A stretch of DNA of 64,000 nucleotides from Paeniglutamicibacter sp. Y32M11 (GCF_019285735.1 NZ_CP079107.1:1426001-1490000); one strand, 5' to 3'; counted from the first letter of the stretch, positions 25,906 through 36,180 are shown. Notes: generated by a model from the letters alone, not told the origin. Program-made: numbers and translations.

Positions 25906-26273
25906 GGGGATGATCGGTTTCGACGGTGTGAGTCGCGACATGTGAAGCGGGCCGAGGATGCAAAGTTATCTCGTTAACGCTCTTTGCAAAACAATAAGTG
26001 CCGACTCAAAGCGCACTGACTTCGCTCTCGCTGCCTAAGCAGCCAGACCAGTCCGTTAGCCAGGGGATGCTATCGCCCCTGATCCTAACGTCATTTAGAT
26101 AGCCACTGCGGGAAGTTAGTGTTACCGGAACGACCTGCAAAATTTAGGTAACTGTGCCCGGACCAGCCGCTTGTCTGCATGACGGCTGGGGCAGAGAAAA
26201 TCCAACGCAGACTGCGCCCGGAGAAGACTTGGCAACACCACATCGGACGGGAGTTCAATTCTCCCCATCTCCA
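25906..26273 (+). ncRNA. ssrA: Transfer-messenger RNA
   Basis: 5' GGGGATG pairs with 3' CATCTCC to form the acceptor stem, and GGTTTCGAC follows the 5' end as in other tmRNAs. The T-arm reads GGGAGTTCAATTCTCCC. The tag frame runs from GCC at 26000 to TAA at 26036-26038: ADSKRTDFALAA, with the A-L-A-A degron. The discriminator A is at 26273 and CCA is not encoded. The RNA rescues ribosomes on broken mRNAs with SmpB. Confidence 0.95.
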
Positions 26274-26278
26274 CATTG

Positions 26279-26317
26279 AAGGCCCGACGGATCAATTTGA
26301 TCCGTCGGGCCTTTCTT
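26279..26317 (+). terminator. Rho-independent terminator of ssrA
   Basis: Perfect 16-bp stem (26279-26294 with 26298-26313) with a 3-base loop, then T-rich sequence. Confidence 0.9.
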
Positions 26318-26423
26318 GGTTTAAATGGTCAGTGGTCTCTGGCCTTGAAGTTTAGGGATTAGAGATCATTGCACCATCTGCTCATGAGCGATGGAATCGG
26401 GCTGCGACCGCCGGGCCGTGGAG

Positions 26424-28211
26424 TTAGAACAGCCGTGGATTCGTCTGGCTATCATGTTGCCAGTGCGTGTTTCTGCGAGGTAGCTGCTCGGGGTCCATAT
26501 ATTTTGGCAAGATGACCGCGGGCAGGCCGTTGTGGTCCAGTACTAGCCGGATCTTTCCTGAATGAAAATCATGGTGGTGGGCGCTACACCCCGGCCCGGT
26601 GTTGGTCACGCTGGTGGAACCGCCATCTTCCCACGCATCGATATGGCACATCTGGCAATGCTCCGGTGACTCGGTACAGCCAGGAACCAAGCAGCCGCCG
26701 TCCCGCGCGAGAATTGCTTGCCGCATATATTCGGGGACGAATCGTTGCTCCCTACCGATGTCCAAAATCTGGCTCTGACCGCTGAAGACCACCGGCAGGA
26801 CGCCGGAATCACATAACATTCGTCTGAGTTCGCCGGGGCTGATACTCAGCCCATGTGCACTGATCCCGGCTCGTTCGGCCAACCCAAGTAATGTTTCGAG
26901 TTGGCAATGGACCACCAAGGTCGCTTTCGCCAGCGCCCCGCTCTCCTTCTGTTTGGTGCCCTTGACGCTTCGTAAAACGTTGAGAATCGTTTGGAGGCGC
27001 CGACGAGCAGGGGAGAGGCCATCTTGCCCTGGGTCGTTGTCCAAGAAGTTGAAAGAGGGCAAGTCAGGTGGTGTTGTGTCGCTGCCGCGCTGTGGGCCGT
27101 TGACATGAGCTGTAGCAAGACCAAGGTCGTTGTACGTCGACCGCGGAAGCTGATCCTTGGGGGTCTCGGGATCCGCTGCCCATGCCGGGAGTCTAGGTGC
27201 ATCAGCATCCGTATTCGCTGTTAATCGCTGCTCGTCGTCGTTGCTCGGCTCGACCGAAAAATCTGGTGACGTGGCATCCCGGGCCAATTTCTCTCGATTT
27301 CCGGCCGCCGTTCGGGGATTGTCGGCGTTGGCGAAATGGGACAGCAGCACCTCAGCCTCGATATTGAGCATGCATAGGCTGAAATAGCTGAAGTGTTCCG
27401 TGCGCCGAGTCAGGAAGATGCCGGTCTTGGAAGCGATCTCTTCGTCGCTGGGTTCGCTGGATGCGGTGTCCTCCAATGAGGCCCGCCAGGACGCGATCAA
27501 TTTATTGGTGGCCGCGGGGCCCTGAGTATGAAGCGAATCGAGGGCTTGCTTTTCGATGGTGGTGGCCAAGGATGCGGCGTCGGGCCTGGACTGGATTTCT
27601 GGTGCCGCTGCGTCAAGTTTTTTTGCTACCTGAATGGCCTGCTTGGGATCGATGGTTCCGGCCTTGGCATCGGCCGATAGCCGCGGGTACCGAGCTGGGT
27701 GCTGAATCCCGTTGACATCCGTATGGGGCAGCATGGCGGTGCCCGCCCGGACCCGGTCCCGGCTCTCGAAATACCCGCATCCCAGCAGATGCTGGAGAAA
27801 TTCAGTGGTGTTCTTGTGGGGCAGGCGGCCCGAGGGATGGGTGGCCGGGTCTGCCGGGAGCCGAGTGTCGGTGGCTAGGAAGTCCTCGGGGCGAGCCAAG
27901 GCATCGCTGAGCACCTCGAGGGTGGCCAGTGGCAACTCGTGGGCCAGCGTCCGCTGTGCGGCTTGTGCGGCAAGTACCTGAAGGTAGCTCGTTTGCCGGT
28001 GTGCCCGCTCGATCACCAGAGCCAGCGCCGCTGCCTCCGTTGGTGAGTGGGTTTCTGCCGCCAATTCGGCGGCGGCGGTGATGAAAAAGTTCTCTGCGGC
28101 AAGCAGCGCACGGAAACGATCGGCCCCTTTCGCGTGGAGATCGGGCCCCGAGGACGGGCCGGTGTACCCACGGTCATCTCTCTGGTGCTGGTTGGACTCT
28201 TGCTTGCTCAT
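26424..28211 (-). CDS. DUF222 / 13E12-repeat family protein with C-terminal HNH domain
   Basis: 595 residues from ATG 28211 (ATG 28223 is possible; neither has a clear ribosome-binding site). The long N-terminal part is helical DUF222. The end holds an HNH nuclease: C-L-V-P-G-C, H-C-Q-M-C-H-I-D-A-W, G-G-S-T, N-T-G-P-G-C and H-H-H-D-F-H. This family is present in many copies in actinobacterial genomes, often next to mobile DNA; its function is unknown. It is alone here, between ssrA and pspA, and resembles a gained gene. Confidence 0.88.
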   Translation of the reverse strand: MSKQESNQHQRDDRGYTGPSSGPDLHAKGADRFRALLAAENFFITAAAELAAETHSPTEAAALALVIERAHRQTSYLQVLAAQAAQRTLAHELPLATLEVLSDALARPEDFLATDTRLPADPATHPSGRLPHKNTTEFLQHLLGCGYFESRDRVRAGTAMLPHTDVNGIQHPARYPRLSADAKAGTIDPKQAIQVAKKLDAAAPEIQSRPDAASLATTIEKQALDSLHTQGPAATNKLIASWRASLEDTASSEPSDEEIASKTGIFLTRRTEHFSYFSLCMLNIEAEVLLSHFANADNPRTAAGNREKLARDATSPDFSVEPSNDDEQRLTANTDADAPRLPAWAADPETPKDQLPRSTYNDLGLATAHVNGPQRGSDTTPPDLPSFNFLDNDPGQDGLSPARRRLQTILNVLRSVKGTKQKESGALAKATLVVHCQLETLLGLAERAGISAHGLSISPGELRRMLCDSGVLPVVFSGQSQILDIGREQRFVPEYMRQAILARDGGCLVPGCTESPEHCQMCHIDAWEDGGSTSVTNTGPGCSAHHHDFHSGKIRLVLDHNGLPAVILPKYMDPEQLPRRNTHWQHDSQTNPRLF

Positions 28212-28495
28212 GACATCGAGCATGCGCGATGGAGCTATGCCGGTGCCATGGGGCAGGTGAAAGCTGTGGAGAACCGCTGCGGATGATCCTCATCTGCCAT
28301 GTGGGTGGGGCCGAAAGGGCGAAGCCATGGTGCGGGGAAGTGGGTGCGGTGAGCGCCGGGCACACGTCTGGGGGTGCGCCGGATACAGAAGTGCGGCGCG
28401 TACCCCCGGCATGATGCCGAGCGGACGCGCCGCACTGATGGATCGTTATGGCCAGCGACCGCGCTGCCCCGACCCGATGCTGCCAGGGTGAGGGA

Positions 28496-29242
28496 CTACT
28501 CCGAGGTGCCGGTGGTGAGCGACGGGGCGGTCTTCGGGCCCTTCAGGGCTGCCAGACGGGCTTCGATCTCCGTCTGCTCGCCAAGATCCTCAAGAGAGTT
28601 GAATTGGGCATCGAGCGAGGATGAAGCAAGTTCTGCAGCACCGCGCACGCGAGCCTCTTCGCGGCGGATCTTTTCCTCGAAGCGACCGACCTCGCTGGAG
28701 GGATCCATGATGTCGATGGACTTCACGGCCTCCTGCACCTGGTTCTGCGCCTGAGCTGATTTGGCTCGGGCCACGAGTTCATCGCGCTTGGAAACCAGTT
28801 CCTGACGCTTGGACTTCATGGCGTCCAGCCCGGTCTTCAGCTTTTCCACGACATCGCGCTGCGAGGTGATGCTCGGTTCGGCACTCTTGGCTTCGGATTC
28901 CGACTGCATCTGACGCTGGATGGCCACCTTAGCCAGCGAATCGAACTTGTCTGCATTCGCGGTGTCGCCGGCAGAACGGAATTCATCGGCCTTGCCGGAG
29001 GCGGCGAGTGCCTTGTTGCCCCAGTCGGAGGAGGCCTGAACGTCTTCGTCGTAATCTTCCTCGACCATACGAAGGTTGCCGATGGTCTGGGCCACTGCGG
29101 TTTCTGCCTCGGCGATGTTGTCCGTGTAGTCGCGCACCATCTGGTCGAGCATCTTCTGGGGATCTTCCGCCGAATCGAGCATGGCGTTGATGTTGGCCTT
29201 GGCCAGCTGGGCAACACGACCGAAAATAGACTGCTTTACCAC
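28496..29242 (-). CDS. pspA: PspA/IM30 family membrane-stress protein
   Basis: 248 residues, nearly all coiled coil, starting M-V-K-Q-S-I-F-G-R-V and containing the family's D-P-x-K-M-L-D-Q-M. PspA/Vipp1 proteins polymerise on damaged membranes as ESCRT-III-like scaffolds. It is downstream of a TPM-domain membrane protein on the same strand, a pairing seen in other actinobacteria, with a long hairpin between them. Confidence 0.93.
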   Translation of the reverse strand: MVKQSIFGRVAQLAKANINAMLDSAEDPQKMLDQMVRDYTDNIAEAETAVAQTIGNLRMVEEDYDEDVQASSDWGNKALAASGKADEFRSAGDTANADKFDSLAKVAIQRQMQSESEAKSAEPSITSQRDVVEKLKTGLDAMKSKRQELVSKRDELVARAKSAQAQNQVQEAVKSIDIMDPSSEVGRFEEKIRREEARVRGAAELASSSLDAQFNSLEDLGEQTEIEARLAALKGPKTAPSLTTGTSE

Positions 29243-29322
29243 GATGAGACCTTTCGTTGACTGACTAGTGAACTACCTAAGGGTGCACCTCCCGTGAGGA
29301 AAGCGCGGTACAACAATCTGGG

Positions 29323-29361
29323 GTTCCGGTGCCCCGGGATGTGCTCCCGGGGCACCGGAAC
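29323..29361 (-). terminator. 17-bp perfect hairpin between the TPM gene and pspA
   Basis: Arms 29323-29339 and 29345-29361 pair perfectly around a 5-base loop. Neither side has a T-run, so it may be a weak terminator or an RNA processing or stability element rather than a full stop between the two genes. Confidence 0.6.
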
Positions 29362-29379
29362 GTGTAGGTGGGGTGACGG

Positions 29380-31425
29380 TTAGAAGTTGCCTCCCGCGCC
29401 GTCGCCGAATCCACCGAATCCGCCACCGCCGCCGCCATCTCCACCGAAGCCGCCGAAGCCGCCGCCACCAAAGATGCCGCCGCCACCGGAGTTTGAGCCG
29501 CCACGCAGAATGGAATCGATGAGGATACCGCCGAGGATCGCACCGCCGAGGCCGTTGTTACCGCCGCCGCCGCCAAAACCGCCGCCACCGCCAAAACCAT
29601 TAACGTCGTTTTCTGCCTCGCGGGCGGCCTGGTCGGCCAGCGCCGCGGCATGCTCGGCGAAGGCGAGCGCATTAACCGGGTCAGAGGGGGCCATGCGCAG
29701 GGCCTCATCTAGGTTGCGCTGGGCCTCTGCCAACCGTGTGCGGGCCGTGGCTCCGACACCGCCGCGGCGGGCACGGATGAAGTCATCGGTGCCGCTGATT
29801 TTCATCTGCGCGCCACGGATGGCCGACGCCAGCTGATCTGCTGCCCGTCGGTTGCGTTCCTGGGTATCGCGGATCTGGTTCAGCGCCTCATTTAGGGGGC
29901 GGTGTCCGGAATCCACCTCGGCCAGCAGCGCGACGGGATCGACGCGACCGCTGCCCACCTGCGCCGCAACGGAGGCGAGCGCCGGTTCCAGAGCTGCCAC
30001 CGGACCAGCAAGTTCAGGATGTGACCCGTTGGCCACCAGCGCGCGGCCCTGAGCCAGATCCTGTGCGGCGGTGGAGACCATCGACTCAAGATCGGTGCGA
30101 GCCTTGGCCAGATCGTCTCCGGCGTGTGCCACCGCGTCAAGCAACACCGTGGCCTGGTGCACAGCATCTTCACCGGCACGGACGGCAACGGCAGCCTCGG
30201 CGGTCTGCGCGGCGGTGATCTTTTCCTCGGCGGTGGATACGGCCGTATCGGCGAAGTCCAACCGGTTGGTGGCTTCGGCGATGTTGGTGTGGACCTGATT
30301 CAGTGCCGTGTCGGTGTACGTGGTGGAGAGCTCGGCGAGAGTGCCCTGGACCGTGGTGAGACGGGTGCGCAGGGGCGCAATACGAGTCTTGAGCTCCGCG
30401 GCCGCAGCAGGGGCATTCTTTTCGAGCTCGCGCAGTGAGGCGAATTCTTCGGTGTGCGCCTCGAGTGCCTCATTGACCGCCTCACAGCGGCGGATGATCT
30501 CTCCCAGCCAGGAACGCTGGTCTTCCTCGGTATCGGGGATGTGGTCATCAAGCTGCTGCTGCAACTTGAAGGACTCCGACATGTGTTCCTTGGCGGCGGT
30601 GATGTCTTCGGTAAACGGCTTGATGGCTTCGTCGCCGAATTGCGCCTGGGCGAAACCGACCTCCTGTTCCGAGGAGCGGATGGCATCGTCGGCGGCAATG
30701 AGCAGGCTGCCGGCCTTGGTGCGCAGCTCGGGGATGCTCAGGGAAGCCAACGGGTCAATGGGCTTGCCGTCCGGGCCCTTGGCCACCTGCGGGGTGCCAG
30801 CGGGCAACTTCTTGCGTCGCGAGAGTGCCCAGGCGGTGGCGCCACCGGCCACCACGACTCCGCCGACCAGCAGCCAGCCGCCATTACCGCCGGATTCACC
30901 GTCTGATGACGTGCCGGAGCTCTGCTCGCCTCCTGTGGGGCTCTTGCCATTAGCAACGTTTTCGATGCCGGTGATCGCGCCGAGTGCCGCTGCCGACCAA
31001 TCCTTATTGGACAGCTGCGGGGCGACCAGCTTGTTGAAGATCTCCTGGTCGAATTCCACGATGTCACCCTTGTCATGGGATTCGAATCGCGCGTTGCGCT
31101 GCGTGACGGCGATCGCAAGGATCGAGTCGCTGCTGCCCACGTTCTTCGTCTCGGCAACTTGCTTCACCCACGCACCAGGATCATCGGGGTTGGTGAAGGT
31201 GTCCACGTAAATGACAAAAAGATTCTGGCCGGTTTCGCTGCGCAGTTCGGTGAGTGCGGCGTTGACCTCCGCAGTATCTGAGCCCAGGACTCCGGCCTTG
31301 TCGATGACAAATTGGCCCGGTGGAATGCTCACGGGTGAATCTGCCGACGCGGCTGGCGCAAGAACGAACATGGACAGGATTCCTGCGGTTGCCACGAGGG
31401 CCATCCGCCGGGGGAGCAACTTCAT
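29380..31425 (-). CDS. TPM-domain (YgcG-like) membrane protein with coiled coil and Gly-rich tail
   Basis: 681 residues. A signal peptide (about 1-28) leads to a TPM domain (about 40-155: V-I-D-K-A-G-V-L-G, then N-L-F-V-I-Y-V-D-T-F). A Gly/Ser linker and one TM (about 184-203) follow, then R-R-K-K, a long helical region (about 225-620), and a Gly-Phe-rich tail ending G-G-N-F. TPM proteins are thought to act in membrane or photosystem repair or as a phosphatase in plants; in bacteria the role is poorly known. Co-orientation with pspA suggests a shared envelope-stress function. Confidence 0.82.
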   Translation of the reverse strand: MKLLPRRMALVATAGILSMFVLAPAASADSPVSIPPGQFVIDKAGVLGSDTAEVNAALTELRSETGQNLFVIYVDTFTNPDDPGAWVKQVAETKNVGSSDSILAIAVTQRNARFESHDKGDIVEFDQEIFNKLVAPQLSNKDWSAAALGAITGIENVANGKSPTGGEQSSGTSSDGESGGNGGWLLVGGVVVAGGATAWALSRRKKLPAGTPQVAKGPDGKPIDPLASLSIPELRTKAGSLLIAADDAIRSSEQEVGFAQAQFGDEAIKPFTEDITAAKEHMSESFKLQQQLDDHIPDTEEDQRSWLGEIIRRCEAVNEALEAHTEEFASLRELEKNAPAAAAELKTRIAPLRTRLTTVQGTLAELSTTYTDTALNQVHTNIAEATNRLDFADTAVSTAEEKITAAQTAEAAVAVRAGEDAVHQATVLLDAVAHAGDDLAKARTDLESMVSTAAQDLAQGRALVANGSHPELAGPVAALEPALASVAAQVGSGRVDPVALLAEVDSGHRPLNEALNQIRDTQERNRRAADQLASAIRGAQMKISGTDDFIRARRGGVGATARTRLAEAQRNLDEALRMAPSDPVNALAFAEHAAALADQAAREAENDVNGFGGGGGFGGGGGNNGLGGAILGGILIDSILRGGSNSGGGGIFGGGGFGGFGGDGGGGGGFGGFGDGAGGNF

Positions 31426-31700
31426 AATATTCCTTCACCTTGCGTGGTCGGCCGCAGAAGATGCCCGGCGCCACGTGCGCAAATGCGTGTGGTGATCCGT
31501 TTTCTGCTGTCGTTATAGATTCTAGGGTGGTGGGGGAGCCGCGTCCACAGAATCGCCGGTGGATTGGCCTGTCGGCTGAATACCCGATGCCTTCTCACAG
31601 CTGACGCTCAGCTGCTCCTTTTCGTTGCCACAGCCCGCGCAGGCATAGTTATAACCAAGAACCCCAGTTCAACGACCACCAAGGGATTGGAACAGCCGCC

Positions 31701-33284
31701 ATGAGCGAGAACAATGTTGAGAAACCAGGCACCGATGGCAACGACGACGGAGCGCGTGGCGCGGCCAACGTTCCGCCACGTCCGGTGAGCCCACCGAGCG
31801 CCGATGCCGGTAGCGAGGCGACGCAGGCTTCGGTCTCCAAAATTTCTGGCGCCGCGGATCCGACTCAGTCTCTGCCCCGTCACTCCGAAACCCCGCCCGT
31901 CGCGCCCGCAGACCCAGAGACACCAAAATACGGACAGGCAGCACCTGCTCCCTCCCCGGAACATGCCTACACCAACGCCTCGGCACCGGGGCCCTATGGC
32001 ACCCCCACGCCGGAAGAACATACCTCGGCCTTCGGGACCGCGCTGCCGCCACGCAAGCAGAGTGCCAACAAAAAATTCACCTCCGGCGCGCTGATCGTGG
32101 GCATGGTTGCCGCGGCACTGCTCGGTGCCGGAGGTGCCATCGGCGCCAACTACGTGATGGATTCCAACATCACCGCCACCAGCGCCGGGTCGGCGACACC
32201 ACGGGGTGATGTGGTGATCAACAACCCGGAGAACGTCACAGCTGTCACGGCGGCGGCGGCCAAGGCCAGCCCCAGCGTGGTGACCATCGAGGTCTCCAGC
32301 GGTAGCAACGGCGGTTCGGGTTCGGGGATCATCATGGACAAGGCTGGCCACATCCTGACCAACACCCACGTGGTCACCCTGGGCGGCGTGACCTCCGACC
32401 CGAAGATCACCGTGCGCACCAACGATGGCAAGGTGCACGCCGCGACGTTGGTGGGTACCGACCCGCTCTCGGATCTGGCGATCATCAAGATCGATGCGGA
32501 TAACTTGGTCCCGGCAACCCTCGGATCCTCCAGCAAGCTCAACGTCGGGGATACCGCCATCGCCATCGGCGCCCCGCTGGGGCTTGCCGGAACGGTGACC
32601 GACGGCATCGTCTCCACCCTGAACCGCACGATCTCGGTGGCGTCCTCCGCCGTTCCGAAGGAAACCGAGGGCTCGGATAATTCCCAGGGCGATTCCAACC
32701 AGTTCAATTTCCAGTTCCCCGGTGAGCAGCAGCAAGGCAGCTCGGCCGGCTCGATCTTCATCAACGTGATTCAGACCGATGCCGCCATCAACCACGGCAA
32801 CTCCGGCGGTGCGTTGGTGGATGTCAACGGCAACATCATCGGCGTGAATGTGGCCATCGCCTCCTCGGGCTCCGGCTCCACCAGCGGTGATGAGAGCGGC
32901 TCCATCGGCGTCGGTTTTGCCATCCCGATCGACTACGCCAAGCGCATCGCCGATGAGTTGATCGCCAACGGCAAGGCCACCCACGGTTTGTTGGGCGTGA
33001 CGGTGCAGGCCAAGGCCGCGGACGTGAATAATGGCGGCGGCGGCAGTTCCTTCAGCGTCGGCGCAGAGGTTGCCAGCGTGGTGGCCGGCGGCGCCGGGGA
33101 AAAGGCTGGCCTGCAAAAGGGCGATGTCATCACCGGTGTGGATTCGCGCATCATCTCCGACAGCTCCTCGCTGACGGCGGCCATCCGTGAGATCGCCGTC
33201 GGCGGCACCGCGGAGATCCACTACACGCGTAATGGCAAGGACGGCAGCGCGAATGTGACGGTGGGCGAAAACACCGGGCAGTAA
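31701..33284 (+). CDS. Trypsin-like serine protease with PDZ domain (HtrA/DegP-like)
   Basis: 527 residues. A long Pro/Ala-rich cytoplasmic N-terminus (1-125) precedes one TM (about 128-150). The protease domain has the catalytic triad H223 (N-T-H-V-V), D258 (S-D-L-A-I-I) and S368 (G-N-S-G-G-A-L). A PDZ domain occupies about 420-515 (G-L-L-G-V-T-V, then G-D-V-I-T-G-V). Such enzymes degrade or sense misfolded proteins on the outer face of the membrane. It is divergent from the TPM-pspA pair, so one intergenic region may control both sides of an envelope-stress response. Confidence 0.93.
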   Translation: MSENNVEKPGTDGNDDGARGAANVPPRPVSPPSADAGSEATQASVSKISGAADPTQSLPRHSETPPVAPADPETPKYGQAAPAPSPEHAYTNASAPGPYGTPTPEEHTSAFGTALPPRKQSANKKFTSGALIVGMVAAALLGAGGAIGANYVMDSNITATSAGSATPRGDVVINNPENVTAVTAAAAKASPSVVTIEVSSGSNGGSGSGIIMDKAGHILTNTHVVTLGGVTSDPKITVRTNDGKVHAATLVGTDPLSDLAIIKIDADNLVPATLGSSSKLNVGDTAIAIGAPLGLAGTVTDGIVSTLNRTISVASSAVPKETEGSDNSQGDSNQFNFQFPGEQQQGSSAGSIFINVIQTDAAINHGNSGGALVDVNGNIIGVNVAIASSGSGSTSGDESGSIGVGFAIPIDYAKRIADELIANGKATHGLLGVTVQAKAADVNNGGGGSSFSVGAEVASVVAGGAGEKAGLQKGDVITGVDSRIISDSSSLTAAIREIAVGGTAEIHYTRNGKDGSANVTVGENTGQ

Positions 33285-33305
33285 CAGAGCAGCAATAAAC
33301 ACCCG

Positions 33306-33352
33306 GCGGCGGGGCCTCGAGCGCATCAGGCGCCCGGAGCTCCGCCGCTTTG
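33306..33352 (+). terminator. Rho-independent terminator of the protease gene
   Basis: GCGGCGG (33306-33312) pairs with CCGCCGC (33342-33348), with further imperfect pairing inside, followed by TTTGTTG. Confidence 0.55.
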
Positions 33353-33566
33353 TTGCGTGGCATTGCGTGACATTGCACCCCGAGCGGCAAATGTGTCCAA
33401 GTCGGTGCCGACGCGCGCCGTCATCAATCATCGACTCAGAAATCACCGATACCATGGATGGCGGAGCCCCAGACGCTCGGGTATTACCTGAGGATCCGTC
33501 ACCGTGCGCATCGATGGCCACGGCGCTCCGCGATGGAGATGTCCACGTTTTTTCAGAAAGGCAGTA

Positions 33567-34385
33567 ATGAGCCAGAAGACCGGCACGCCCTTGAACATTC
33601 TTGTATTGGTCAAACACGTACCAGACGTTCAATTCGAGCGGCATCTTTCGCCCACTGGCCACCGGCTGGATCGCCAGGATTCCGTCCTGTCCGAACTCGA
33701 CGAATACGCGATCGAGGCCGCGCTGGCATTGGCCGAATCACGCGGTGGTGAAAAGGGTGGCAACCATGTCACGGCCCTGACCATGGGACCGGCGGGCGCA
33801 GCCAACGCGGTGAAAAAATCACTGCAGATGGGCGCCTCCGCCGGCGTTCACATCAGTGATACGGCGCTTGAGGGATCCGATGCCGGAGCCACCTCGCTGG
33901 TGCTGGCTACCGCCATCAAGCACTTGGGCGGATTTGATGTGGTGCTCACCGGCATGGCGTCCACCGACGCGGAGACCTCCCTGGTCCCGGCGCAGCTGGC
34001 CGAACGGCTGGGCCTGGCGCAGCTGACCAATCTCTCGGCGGTGGAACTTAGTGATGCGAACATCATCACCGCGACCCGCGTGGGTGAGGATGGCGCACAG
34101 ACCCTGAGCGCGCCACTGCCCGTGCTGATCTCGGTTACGGATCAGGCCAACGAGCCGCGCTACCCGAACTTCCGCGGCATCCTGGCGGCCAAAAAGAAGA
34201 AGATCACCACCCTCTCGCTCGCCGAGCTGGGCATCGAAGCATCAACCGTGGGCACCGCAGGATCGGGGACCCGGGTGCTGGATGCGGCACCACATGAGCC
34301 ACGAAGCGCCGGGGAAATCATCACCGACTCGGGCCAAGGCGGCCTTGCCCTGGTGGACTTCCTCGCCGACGCCAAGCTCATCTAG
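33567..34385 (+). CDS. etfB: Electron transfer flavoprotein beta subunit
   Basis: 272 residues from ATG 33567, where homology begins (N-I-L-V-L-V-K-H-V-P-D). The family signature is visible: D-E-Y-A-I-E-A-A-L, T-M-G-P, A-x-A-I-K, D-A-E-T-S-L-V-P, and the AMP-binding region. EtfAB shuttles electrons from acyl-CoA and other dehydrogenases to the quinone pool. Twenty-three bases separate it from etfA. Confidence 0.95.
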   Translation: MSQKTGTPLNILVLVKHVPDVQFERHLSPTGHRLDRQDSVLSELDEYAIEAALALAESRGGEKGGNHVTALTMGPAGAANAVKKSLQMGASAGVHISDTALEGSDAGATSLVLATAIKHLGGFDVVLTGMASTDAETSLVPAQLAERLGLAQLTNLSAVELSDANIITATRVGEDGAQTLSAPLPVLISVTDQANEPRYPNFRGILAAKKKKITTLSLAELGIEASTVGTAGSGTRVLDAAPHEPRSAGEIITDSGQGGLALVDFLADAKLI

Positions 34386-34408
34386 CACTACCCAAGGGGA
34401 AAAGAAGC

Positions 34409-35365
34409 ATGCTGAAAATTCTTGTTTACATTCACGCTCCCGCGCAAACACCCACCAAGGGTCAGCGCGAACTCCTGGCCCTGGCCGCGAGCCTCGGCGA
34501 GGCAGCGGTAGTGCTCGGAGACAATGCCGATGACGCCGCCCGTGCCGGGCTCCACGGCGCCGGTGCCACGGCATTTTATGGCGCGGTGAGCCCGGAGCGG
34601 CTGCGCGCCGAGCTCATAGCCCCGGCCGTGTCCCTGCTGGTGGCAGCGGTCCGTGCGTCGGGTGCCGACGCGGTGCTGCTGCCCAACACCATGGAGGGTC
34701 GCGAGATTGCCGCGCGTGCCGCGGTGCGCCTGGACTCCGGGGTCATCACCGACGCCGTGGCCGTGGATCAGGAGCTGAACGTCACCAAATCGGTGCTCGC
34801 CGGTTCCTACACGGTGCGCGCCCGTATCACCCGTGGACCGGCGCTGATCACGCTGAAGGCCAACAGTGTTGAGCCGGCCGAAGCGCAGGGCTCCGGCGCG
34901 CAGGTGCCGCCCGTACAAACGCTCGAGCTTGGTGAATCCGGGCCGGCGGCAAGAATCACCGCCACCGCACCGCACATCGCTAGCGGGCGGCCGGAACTGT
35001 CCGAGGCCCGCTTTGTGGTGGCCGGCGGCCGCGGCGTGGACGGGGACTTTGGTCCCGTGGAGGATCTGGCCGACGCACTGGGCGCCGCGGTGGGTGCCTC
35101 GCGCGCCGCTACCGACGCCGGGTGGATTGATCATTCGGCCCAGGTGGGCCAGACCGGTGTGACCGTCTCTCCGCAGCTGTACATCTCCGCCGGCATTTCC
35201 GGGGCGATCCAGCAGAAGGCCGGCATGCAGAGCGCCAAGTACATCGTGGCGATCAACAAGGACCCCGACGCGCCGATCTTCGAGATCGCGGATCTGGGCA
35301 TCATCGGCGATTTGGCGAGCATCTTGCCACAGGCCGCCGCCGAAATTCGTCGGCGACAGGGCTAA
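34409..35365 (+). CDS. etfA: Electron transfer flavoprotein alpha subunit
   Basis: 318 residues. The C-terminal FAD domain is clear: [33 protein letters not shown] and [21 protein letters not shown] precedes the ATG. Forms the heterodimer with EtfB; the PIG-L gene begins directly after the stop. Confidence 0.95.
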   Translation: MLKILVYIHAPAQTPTKGQRELLALAASLGEAAVVLGDNADDAARAGLHGAGATAFYGAVSPERLRAELIAPAVSLLVAAVRASGADAVLLPNTMEGREIAARAAVRLDSGVITDAVAVDQELNVTKSVLAGSYTVRARITRGPALITLKANSVEPAEAQGSGAQVPPVQTLELGESGPAARITATAPHIASGRPELSEARFVVAGGRGVDGDFGPVEDLADALGAAVGASRAATDAGWIDHSAQVGQTGVTVSPQLYISAGISGAIQQKAGMQSAKYIVAINKDPDAPIFEIADLGIIGDLASILPQAAAEIRRRQG

Positions 35366-36127
35366 GTGGGCGTGGGAATTTTTGACCCGGCCAGCGAGGA
35401 AATCACCCGGGTCCTGTGTTTTGCCGCGCACCCGGATGACCTGGACTTTGGTGCCTCGGGCACCGTGGCGACCTGGACGGCCGCGGGTGTTCACGTCGAA
35501 TATTGCATCATGACCGATGGTGATGCCGGCGGCTTTGATGCCCGCACCACCGCGGAGATCACCGCCACCCGGCATGCCGAACAGCGGGCAGCCGCTGCCC
35601 TGGTGGGCGTGGACACCGTGCACTTTTTGGGTGAGGCCGATGGCTACCTCGAACCTAATCACCGGGTGATGAAGCAGGTGGTCTCCTTGATCCGCACCCT
35701 GCGCCCGCAGGTGGTGCTGGGGATGCATACCGAACGCAATTGGGATCGGATTCAGCGTTCGCACCCCGATCATCTGGCTTGCGGTGAGGCGGTCACGCGT
35801 GCCATCTACCCGGCGGTGGAGAACCCCTTTGCCTACCCGGAGCTGGAAGAGGCGGGTCTTCCGGCCTACAAGCTGCCGTGGCTCTGGCTTTATGGTGCCC
35901 CGGCCGAGCGGGAGAATCACCGGGTGGAGATCACCGCGGTGTTTGAGAAGAAGCTGGCCGCGTTGCGCCAGCACCTGAGTCAGCACCCCGATGTGCCGGC
36001 CATGGAGCGTTATGTCCGTGCGCAATGTGCCGCCCAGGGTGCCCAAGCGGGTCTTGCCCCCGGCGCCTTGGCCGAGGCCTTCCACGTGGTGGCGGTAAAC
36101 GCCGCAGATACCATCGCCGGGTTCTAA
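35366..36127 (+). CDS. PIG-L (LmbE-like) family deacetylase
   Basis: 253 residues from a GTG that touches the etfA stop; an in-frame GTG six bases on is possible. The zinc motif A-H-P-D-D near the N-terminus and a later H-x-D-H (H-P-D-H) complete the metal site. The family removes acetyl groups from N-acetylglucosaminyl conjugates, as in mycothiol synthesis (MshB, Mca), or from other small molecules. The substrate here is unknown. Co-transcription with etfBA is common in Micrococcaceae. Confidence 0.88.
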   Translation: MGVGIFDPASEEITRVLCFAAHPDDLDFGASGTVATWTAAGVHVEYCIMTDGDAGGFDARTTAEITATRHAEQRAAAALVGVDTVHFLGEADGYLEPNHRVMKQVVSLIRTLRPQVVLGMHTERNWDRIQRSHPDHLACGEAVTRAIYPAVENPFAYPELEEAGLPAYKLPWLWLYGAPAERENHRVEITAVFEKKLAALRQHLSQHPDVPAMERYVRAQCAAQGAQAGLAPGALAEAFHVVAVNAADTIAGF

Positions 36128-36180
36128 GCCTCCGGGATCAAACTCAGCACCAACGCAGTTCGTCCGGATGCAGTCAAGAC

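Noticed and set aside
31608-33662. 684-codon open frame antisense to the HtrA-like protease
   Set aside because: It is complementary to a gene with complete catalytic triad and PDZ; the long frame follows from high GC at third positions and its translation has no domain pattern.
34388-36085. 565-codon antisense frame across etfA and the PIG-L gene
   Set aside because: Shadow of two well-supported genes; Gly/Arg/His-rich translation without recognisable motifs.
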